From assembly GCA_032718475.1 (NCBI GenBank), contig JAUCBJ010005728.1:1-48729 (forward strand): a stretch of DNA of 48,729 nt. The letters run 5' to 3'. The position numbers were made by a program, and so were the translations under genes. The stretch comes from Nemertoderma westbladi. Lineage: Eukaryota > Xenacoelomorpha > Nemertodermatida > Nemertodermatidae. The notes under the pieces are model-generated. The model worked only from the letters and a program-made list of their open reading frames with translations, was not told where the DNA came from and searched no databases. Shown one piece after another: positions 41,673 to 48,729 of this stretch; position 1 is the first letter of the stretch, and each line of letters opens with the position of its first letter.

Positions 41673-42492
41673 CATAGGTTTTGATCAATCATTCGACTGG
41701 ACTCATATACACTAGTCGTATCCATATTTTAGAATTTTATTTTCGAAGGCCGAAAAATATTGAAAGGAAATACTTTCACTTTGTAGTCCGTTGGAAAAGT
41801 AAATACTTTATACTATATTTGATTTTGTGTATATGACTTTATTTGCTCTAAAGTTTATTGAAAGAGGCAAAGGAAGTGATTGGGGAGACAAACCCGTGGG
41901 TTTGGCTTACTCCTTTCACTTACCTGAGCAATCATCAAACCAAGATGATTTGCGTTTTTTATAAGAAATTAAGTAAAGTCCGAAAATGAAAGAAATTATT
42001 ATGTATTTTATATTTAATTTGATTATCGGCCTTTAATGCAATTTAGTTAAAAATTTAGCCTCAAATACGTTTATATTTAGTTTATCTTGTTAATGTTGAC
42101 CGTTAATTTGAGATGGGAAATGGGGGACATTGTCCTAGCCATGTTCCATTTCATTAGGTAAACCGTCAATTTGTAAATAAATAAAGGAAGTAATATTTTT
42201 GTAAATTTAATTTTGTATGTAGTAATCATTATGTAGTACGAACGAGAAAGCAGTATTTTTGTAAATTTAATTGTATGTAATAATCGTTAACATTGAGAGA
42301 GATAATATTTTTGTAAATTTAATTTTGTATGTAAATTCATTATGCAATATCTATGGCAATATTTGTAAATATTAGAATTATTATAGTACCAAGTTATTTA
42401 GATTATTTGAAAGCGAATTTGTTTGTTTATTTACATCGCCCTATACTCTTCTACAATTGGAGGGAAACATTGCTTGATTTCCCTTGGAGCGG
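41673..42492 (+). other. 3' untranslated region of element 3
   Basis: AT-rich, no gene. Three loose repeats of about 55-60 bp with ATATTTTTGTAAATTTAAT occur at about 42,192, 42,252 and 42,304. No strong polypurine tract is visible; GGAGGGAAA at about 42,460 is the best candidate. Confidence 0.5.
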
Positions 42493-44548
42493 TGTTACGG
42501 TATGTGGCGCTGTACCTACATTAGCCCGTATTATACAGTATAATATATTAGCCGTTATACAGTATAATATATTAGCTGTCATACAGTATAATTATTTAGA
42601 TAAGCCCTAAAGACGCGCAATTATATTTAGATAAGGAATAATAAACGCCCATATATTTTGAATTTATCCATTTTATACAGTATGTAGCCCTACGTACGTA
42701 ATTTTGTAATAAAACATAAATAAATAGCTTTACGGTAGCAAGTTTCCTATAAAAACCTTGATGCAAGCTTGCTGTTATTGATTTCATTGTATTTGTCTTT
42801 TAAATTAGCTTTATATTAGATTGTGCTTAGTGTACTTTAAATATCGCGAAATTAATGTTAGGGCCAGCATCCAGGGACGCAATCCTAACCATTCAGCAGC
42901 CAGGGACGTGATCAATTACCATATATGGTAATAATTTGCGATTTGGAAGCCCTGAGGTTCACAATCCGGCTTCCTTATTGGCCCAGCAGTTCCAGGTTGG
43001 TCTGATGGTGGGGCGGATTGGGGAACCAATGAGAGGAATATTGCGTCATCCCTGTTGCATCACCTATAAATTGGCTGTATTTCCGGTATGTGCATCTTAA
43101 TATCTCAGTTGTTACAGCAGTACCAGTGGCAGTATTGTAGTTTTGTTTCTGGTTAATTGTTAATCTTTCGTCTATCTTTCTGTATTTCTCAATCAATTAC
43201 TGCAAATTACAACTTTGAATTATGATTTCTACTTTGGATTATTAATTCCTATGTGATTTAAGATGTGATAATCCCACGGGATTTCTTTAGACTGTCAGAC
43301 TGTTTGTGATTGCATGCGCCGCTACGGTAGCTATTCATTCTATGTTCTAATGGAGGGCTAAGGTACCGGTAGGCGGGCGCACTGGGAGGAAGCGACGGAA
43401 GGGAGTGCAGAGGATCCAAAGCGGGGCGATGCTGGCGGGGGCCACCGTTGCGGTCGGAGCTAGTCAGTCGAGGACCGGGGACCAGCTGCTGTTACAGTAT
43501 TAGGGGGCTGACGATCCAGATTTCTGTCTCTACTTTGTAGTTTTAGGGGGGCAGAATTTGGGTTTAGTTAGGAGTCCCATGTGTGGCTTTGGGTGACCTG
43601 TGGTTCTTACACTGACTGACTGATTGGATGACTAATACTGGTATACTGATGTACTAATGTATGGGTATTTAGTGCACTAGCTGATTGGTGTAGTTAGCGC
43701 TATCTGCCATACTACTAACTTAGTGCTACGCTATTTGTGTTGTGTTGCTAAAGAGTGCCTGATTCTTAAATGTGAATGCTTAGATAGGCGCCTTTCCCTT
43801 TGATTGATTTCCATTTCTTAGTTTATGCTTATTAATTGCTAATTAGGTCAAAATAATACCATATTTAGACTGTTGCTAGTATAAGCCCCAGTACGTAATA
43901 AATTAGAAGTACGTATTCTGGAATATCTAGTAATTAGTACGCGAATTTGTATTTATGACTGTAATTAATTTAGCGGTAAAATAAAATAAGAATTTGTACG
44001 CAGCATAGCGGAGAGTAGTTTAAGTAATTGTTTTAGAATACTGTAGACTATTCACGCTAGGCGGTTATTTGAAAATAGCGGGGCAACGGGCTGACAGCAG
44101 TGTCCAGTACACAGTACAGCAGTAGTAAGTTTGCTGGTCTAAAACCAGCCAAAGGCCAAGTTTCAGCCCCTAGGAAAGTAACAGATCTATCCCCCTTAAT
44201 ATTAAAACATTCTCACATTCAATGTGTTCTGCCAGTGAATTCTAGTATTTTGCGATAAGTGAACTCCGAGTGCTAGGTCACCCGCACTCGTTTTAAGTAG
44301 CTTAGGGAGCCGATTCGGGTTTATTGTTTTGGTTATTCCCGCGTGGCTCATAGATTCGAACAGTTAGCTCTCTGTTGAGCGATCAACAGAGAAAGGAACA
44401 AGCGATTTGCAGGAGCCGTATAAAATTAGTTAAATATATTAGCGGACTGCCAGGTTAGCGCCATCCTGCGGTGAGAAGCAGTTTTGTGTTTAGCAGCAGT
44501 GCTGCAGTGCGGCAGTAATAACGTGCTCCTGATCGCCCCTGTTTAACA
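42493..44548 (+). repeat. 3' LTR of element 3
   Basis: It begins TGTTACGG and ends TTTAACA, giving short inverted tips. Near its start the unit TTATACAGTATAATATATTAGC is repeated. From 42,530 on it matches the 5' LTR with few differences, for example a 9-bp difference in a GACTGACTGATT repeat. The start is inferred from the TG...CA rule, because the 5' copy lacks this part. Confidence 0.85.
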
Positions 44549-44717
44549 CTGTGAGTGGGGTATTAACAAACGTTTCCATTACTTCTGGCACCACGTAAGT
44601 ACTACCCGAGCCAGCCTCACTCTCTGATAGTCCCAACTGCGCCAGTTCTAGTCGGCGCTTCTGCTTGGCCTGATATTGCATAAGCCCCCTTAACCGGGCA
44701 TGTATATCATCCCGCAT
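44549..44717 (-). pseudogene. Gag piece of element 2, right side of the element 3 insertion
   Basis: The frame from 44,717 encodes a basic helix (RDDIHARLRGLMQYQAKQKR). At 44,549 it reaches the insertion point, and its frame continues on the far side at 27,128. The codons read beyond 44,549 into the LTR are artefacts. It is separated from the next ORF by a TAG and a frame change in a (CT)n run at about 44,728-44,742. Confidence 0.6.
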
Positions 44718-44773
44718 ACGCTTTCCCGTTCTCTCTCTCTCTCCCTATCCTCTAGCAAACTTTGGTCAGCCGA

Positions 44774-45712
44774 CTATGCCTCTCTCGCAATCCTCTCAAG
44801 CTGCCTCACCTCACGCTCTTTACGCTCGTTCGCCTCTCTCGCCTCTCGCTCCTTCTCCTCCCTTATTTCTCTCTCCTCACTCTCTCTAAAGTTTCTCGCC
44901 ACCCTTTTGGCCCTGTCTTTACACTCCCTCGCTAACTCTCTCTCTTTCTCTAACAACGCAGTTCCCTCGTCCAACTGCCTCTCTAAATCTTTCTGGTCTA
45001 GTGCCACCATGTCTAGTTGACATGCCAGATCTATCTCTAACACCCTTCTTGCTTTCGCGGAGGATGTAGCGGACTTATCGGTCGCGACAGACTCCCGTCG
45101 CCTCTCTGTCCTACTAACTTTCCCCCGCTTTCTGGGGTTCTCGCTAACCGACAAGACCAAATCCTCGGGGTTAACCTCGGGTTCGCCCTCATGCGGATCT
45201 GCGCAACCCACTAGCTTAATTCCCCTAGAATCCACTAAGTACGGCCCTACGTACACTACTCCTGGCTCCATAATCCCGGATCGCCACAGTTCGAATAGTT
45301 CGGTGGTGACCCCGCTCGCTCTCTCACTCGCCGGTTCTCCCTGCCCGAAACGAACTAGATACCGAAAATGTTTATTCGACTCACCTAGTCGCTGGCTCAA
45401 CTTCCCCTGATTTACCTTCTCTACCTCTCTGGCCTCCTTCAACAGTTTCTTGGTGGCGTTGTAGGCCCGTCGAAGCCGATCGCTGGTCCCGACGTCCTCT
45501 TCGCCGACATCTCCTCCTCCTCTCCTGGTTCGGCGTCGTACCGGCGGCCCCACCGTCGCCGTTCCGGTGGGCCGTCCATCGCCCTCGGCCTGTGGCTGGC
45601 TGGCGACTTCGGTACTCTGACCGCCATCGTGCGTCAACTCGTCCCTTCCTCGTGGTAGACGGCCGCCCTCCGCTTGGGGTGCTGGATTGTCCCTCGTCGG
45701 CGAATCCGGCAT
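44774..45712 (-). pseudogene. N-terminal Gag region with coiled coil, element 2
   Basis: A 312-codon frame starting 151 bp inside the 5' LTR. It has a Gly/Arg/Pro-rich N-terminus, a conserved-looking middle (LFELWRSGIMEPGVVYVGPY) and a long charged coiled coil at the C-terminus (residues about 225-312). It ends at a TAG beyond which the coil continues in a shifted frame. The position matches the coiled-coil ORFs of elements 1 and 3. Confidence 0.7.
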
Positions 45713-45863
45713 CGCAGGTCAATACCGTCTCGTCACGGCCTCGCGGATCGGTCGGTTGGTGTCGTCCGGGGTCCGCGGCGGTGTCCTCCCTGGATCTCGG
45801 GGCTCTCCTTAGTTCATCTTTACTCTCAGACTTGCAGTCACAGTTCTTTGGCTATAGTTCTAC

Positions 45864-46460
45864 TGTGACGGGATCAAGGGATCCCGACCGGGTTAAATCC
45901 TTACGCGTCACGACAGGCTGATGGTGGTTGGTAAAAGGGTTTGAGTTTGGTGTTCAACTGATAATATAATGTATAATATAAGATAGTGATAGCACGATTG
46001 AATGACCAGATAATAAATCAGTATATGGACTAAGGCAGTACTGCAGTGACGGTAGAACTATATTGCTGGCCTGCACTGAAACTGACCACTGAGTAAACTG
46101 AGTCACAGGCCGGTAACAAATAGATAATATATATAACACACCGATATTACTCTACCGCTACATTACTGTGGCCATTCACCCAGCGGATGCCCTCCTTCGC
46201 CCCTATTGGTCAATAACCTACTTCAAGCCTCTCACTCTCTCTGGGAGTGTTTCCCCCCCTGTTGGCCCCTGCTGGTTGTTTCCCCTTTCGAGGTGGATTG
46301 ACCTCTAACCTCCCTTTGTGTGGCTTTGGGGTTTGTGTTGTCCCCGGCGTTGGCTGTGATACGAGATTGGTTATTGCCAATCTCGTATCTCCAACATATT
46401 GCTGAAAAAGGTGCCACTTCCCTTTGTGAGGGTAGTGCGGCGGAATTGAATCTGCATACA
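45864..46460 (-). repeat. 5' LTR of element 2
   Basis: The plus strand begins TGTGACGGGATC and ends TCTGCATACA. It is nearly identical to 22,138-22,749, apart from a few substitutions, short indels and a C-run of 7 (46,253-46,259). The same GATACGAGATTGG hairpin lies at 46,358-46,389. It is followed by the target duplication TGTAT. Confidence 0.92.
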
Positions 46461-46465
46461 TGTAT

Positions 46466-47525
46466 TTTTCTCCGCTTTGATTTTCTCCTATATTTATATT
46501 ATGTCAAGGCTTTTACGGGAGGCTAACCCCACATCCGCTGCAACGTGAGTTCGTTTGTAACTCTTATGAGTGCTATCAAGTGCCTTGGGGTACCTGCCGC
46601 ATAGCAGGAACACTCACGAAAGTTTATGTATATATATATAATCTAATATATATATCTGGTCTGAATGAACAATCAATTACTGTAAGTAAATAGCTTCGGC
46701 ACTATAAACTGCTTCAAGGGAATAAAGTAATATTTACGTGTAAACCGTTCCATTATGTTGTGTTGTCGGTGGGTAAATGTACGTGTGACTTATATATATT
46801 ACAGGTAGGACACTAAGTTGGACCTAGTGCGCGGTAAGCGCACAGTTCACTCGTGCTGCATACATCATAGTATCAATAGATTATAGTTACTAGTTGGGGA
46901 ATAATATTGCAGTACTGTACTATGGATGCACACACTCGCACTAAATGAACCGAATCTATTACAGACAGGGCGCAGTCAGCACTAACCGTGTGGAAATCAA
47001 GTTGGTGTGATCTCTGGTCTTGTATATTCATCAACAAGGTAAAGCAATAATAATAACTATAACAATAAGATTAAATACGCATGGCAAGTTAATGATGCAA
47101 TGCAATAAGCAAGCAAGATAATGATGCAACACAGCAAGGTGAAAATTCATAGGTCCTGCTAGTTACATGACTCGTAACAGGCTTAAGATGTTATTAGGCT
47201 TGAGGATAGCGATAGCAACATCAACTATTATAGCACTGTAAGAACAGAAACAGCCAATAGGGCGCAAGAACTTTGTAGAATATGGCAACCAATAGGAGCT
47301 TTAGGATTACGGCAACTGATACTGGGCAACGGACAAACAATCTTAACAGTGATATACAACATGGATTTGAGACGAATATTATGCGCACAGAAGTTGAATA
47401 GTTCTCCGATAAAAATATAAGATTTCGATATGCAGTTAGCGTGTGCAGCAAAATATTGAGTTTACTTTATATACCATTTTACATATGTTATCTTGTATTC
47501 GGTATACGTTAGCTTTCACAATAGT
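46466..47525. other. Right flank of element 2, nothing recognised
   Basis: AT-rich sequence without a gene. A (TA)n-rich patch lies at about 46,625-46,655. This should be the continuation of the locus that ends at 22,132 on the left. No match to the possible exon at 21,880 was seen. Confidence 0.45.
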
Positions 47526-47869
47526 AAAATTTAATAGTACTGTATTTATAACAAAACTAAAAATTTAGCATCAATTTGCAGCGCCACATAGCGGTACAGA
47601 ATTATTTTTACAAAATTTCGCCTGATATTTATGTTACCCCATCTTTTGTCTATCCTATAAAAAAACTTTAATGTGATTAGATTCAAAACTGTAAAAGCCT
47701 TAGGGTTTTTTTAGCGCAACCAAATTTTTTTTGTTGTTAACTACAGGGGGTGTAGTATTAACTACTGTAATATTAAATAGCGAAAATAAATTTTTTTCTG
47801 ACCTGTCATGTAGAATAGCATCTTAGGCACCTATATTCCAATTTTTAGCCCAAACCAAACAATTTTGAA
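47526..47869. mobile_element. Relic copy of the 712-bp TTAA element, ends missing
   Basis: It is collinear with about 4,288-4,609 of the left element (shared GCAGCGCCACNTAGCGG and GTCATGTAGAATAGCATC) but lacks both inverted repeats. A small insertion with ACAGGGGGTGTAGTATTAACT lies inside. The divergence suggests an older copy. Confidence 0.85.
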
Positions 47870-47954
47870 TTGTTTGACTAAACTTACTAAATAAGTTCGC
47901 AATGAATAGACTGGAATCACTGTAAAGCAGATAATCAAGCAGTCAGGAGGTTAG

Positions 47955-48170
47955 CAGGGGCGTAGCGATAGAAGGGGGGGGGGGGGGACCTTCTCCCAGG
48001 CGCTCTCAGACAGGGGCGCTGAAATGTCAGGGAATTCGTGTAAACATAGGACAAATCAGTTGTGATAGGCCTACAGTATTTACAGGATCTGTGTCATAAG
48101 CGAAAATGTGGAAAAGGGCGCCATCTCAGCTTCATTCCCCTGGGCGCCAGAAGGGCTCGCTACGCCTCTG
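47955..48170. mobile_element. 216-bp hAT-type MITE with 8-bp target duplication
   Basis: The ends are CAGGGGCGTAGCGA and, inverted, CAGAGGCGTAGCGA (one mismatch in 14). It is flanked by perfect GAGGTTAG on both sides (47,947-47,954 and 48,171-48,178). An 8-bp duplication and CAG-type tips are hAT features. A 14-base G-run lies next to the left tip. There is no transposase. Confidence 0.88.
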
Positions 48171-48178
48171 GAGGTTAG

Positions 48179-48729
48179 GGCCTACAGCTACAACGCTATA
48201 AGACTGTCTGCTGGTATAGCAACCTATTGTCCAGTTTGGCCTGTCTACCGAATTTGTAGACAAATTTCCAAAATACCTAAGGAGTTGATCTCGAAAGCCG
48301 ATGTCGCCACACTTAAAAAAAGGGGAATTACTGTCGAGAAGTCAAACAATATAATAAACTAATAATAATTAACTTAGAGTTGTCTAGGTATTGGTTGATT
48401 TTTGTGTTGGATAACATTAATATAATAGTAAGTTCACAATTTCGTTTTTCGACCCCCATCAACGCATAATTATGCACTGCAAAAGCGCCACTACCCCCCC
48501 CCCCCCCCTCCTTAATTCAGGGAAAACTAGGCCTTTCAAAATTTTTTACATTTATTTTTACGATTTAATCTAGAGAAGATTTTTTATCATGATTCCAAAT
48601 TTGAAAACCGTTTAGCAAGATCTATCTTACTTCTAGAGATATGGCTGTCAGTCCATTTGACTGTCGGCCTGTCCGTCAGTATGTCTGTCCGTCAATAAAA
48701 TGTATACTGTCTGTCTAAAAATTCTCTAT
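48179..48729. other. Right edge, no gene recognised
   Basis: AT-rich sequence with a C15 run (48,494-48,508) and, at the end, a degenerate GTCTGTCCGTC simple repeat (about 48,645-48,715). An open frame crossing the MITE border at 48,108-48,362 is not supported as a gene. Confidence 0.5.

Larger units (their letters stand above)
30486..41905 (+). repeat. Dispersed palindromic motif CARACCYGYGGGTNTGG, six copies in element 3
   Basis: Copies are at 30,486-30,502, 31,983-31,999, 34,597-34,613, 36,841-36,857, 40,217-40,233 and 41,889-41,905. A weaker one is at 29,550-29,566. The core folds as CARACC, loop YGYG, GGTYTG. The copy at 34,597 has G and C where 40,217 has A and T at paired positions. 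Copies lie in three reading frames and in non-coding sequence. The span given holds the copies; it is not continuous repeat. Confidence 0.75.
27133..44548 (+). mobile_element. BEL element 3, nested in element 2
   Basis: A BEL/Pao retrotransposon of about 17.4 kb including a 1.28-kb LINE insertion. The LTRs are about 2 kb. Order on the plus strand is acidic and coiled-coil Gag extension, DUF1759 Gag, zinc knuckles, protease, RT, RNase H, integrase, extra 3' gene, 3' LTR. The sequence CTGT stands at both ends (27,129-27,132 and 44,549-44,552) and is read as a 4-bp target duplication. Removing the element with one CTGT leaves an open frame in element 2. Frameshifts and stops throughout show it is dead. 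Confidence 0.9.
22138..46460 (-). mobile_element. BEL element 2: non-autonomous gag-protease LTR retrotransposon, host of element 3
   Basis: Direct repeats at 22,138-22,749 and 45,864-46,460 are the LTRs. The element is flanked by a perfect 5-bp duplication TGTAT (22,133-22,137 and 46,461-46,465), as usual for BEL/Pao. Genes are on the minus strand, so the right copy is the 5' LTR. Coding order is coiled-coil Gag region, Gag core, zinc knuckles, DSGA protease and an acidic linker; then come a purine-rich 3' region and the 3' LTR. No RT, RNase H or integrase is present. The original element was about 6.9 kb, and the remaining 17.4 kb is the nested element 3. Confidence 0.9.

Noticed and set aside
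42353-42610. 85-codon plus-strand frame across the start of the 3' LTR of element 3
   Set aside because: It spans an untranslated AT-rich region and the LTR border and has no counterpart elsewhere.
22138-46460. One giant retrotransposon of 24 kb
   Set aside because: Two LTR pairs, two target duplications and opposite gene orientations show two nested elements.

Overview
This is animal genomic DNA, most likely from an invertebrate, and it is almost entirely transposable elements. BEL/Pao LTR retrotransposons, which are known only from animals, make up most of it. Around them sit TTAA-flanked piggyBac-type non-autonomous elements, a hAT-type MITE, a 5'-truncated LINE, a transposase-like gene and long poly-C/poly-G runs. 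I see no rRNA or tRNA gene, no CRISPR array and no bacterial-style operon. The only hint of a host gene is one possible exon near 21,880-22,086. The sequence does not fix the species.

Layout. (1) About 1-16,240, minus strand: BEL element 1, an old and broken copy. Read right to left it has two 5' ORFs with a coiled coil, a DUF1759-type Gag with zinc knuckles, protease, RT, RNase H, integrase, and then an extra 3' gene at 3,064-866. A 712-bp TTAA element (3,947-4,658) and a 1,478-bp piggyBac-type element carrying a 163-bp minisatellite (12,412-13,889) are inserted in it. Its LTRs are not resolved. (2) 17,679-19,479, plus strand: a frameshifted DDE/RNase H-fold transposase-like gene with polyadenylation signals. 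(3) 19,480-22,137: repeats, poly-C tracts and the possible exon. (4) 22,138-46,460, minus strand: BEL element 2, with about 0.6-kb LTRs and a perfect 5-bp target duplication (TGTAT). It has Gag and protease but no RT, RNase H or integrase. (5) Nested in element 2, 27,133-44,548, plus strand: BEL element 3, with about 2-kb LTRs and an apparent 4-bp duplication (CTGT). It has a complete but broken gag-pol and its own extra 3' gene. (6) Nested in element 3, 38,325-39,604, minus strand: a LINE fragment with a 9-bp duplication. (7) 46,466-48,729: a relic of the TTAA element and a 216-bp hAT MITE with an 8-bp duplication.

The history can therefore be read in order: element 2 landed first, element 3 landed in its gag, and the LINE landed in element 3's integrase tail. 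The frames are interrupted by stops and frameshifts, so no element here looks competent.

The most unusual signals are these: an extra gene downstream of integrase shared by two diverged BEL elements, without env-like features; a 17-nt palindromic motif in six or seven sense-strand copies across element 3, in different reading frames and partly with compensated base pairs; two 3' hairpins with the same loop and a compensatory pair; and about 20 GGTAAG (5' splice-site/U1-like) motifs on the sense strand of element 3 gag-pol against about one on the other strand.
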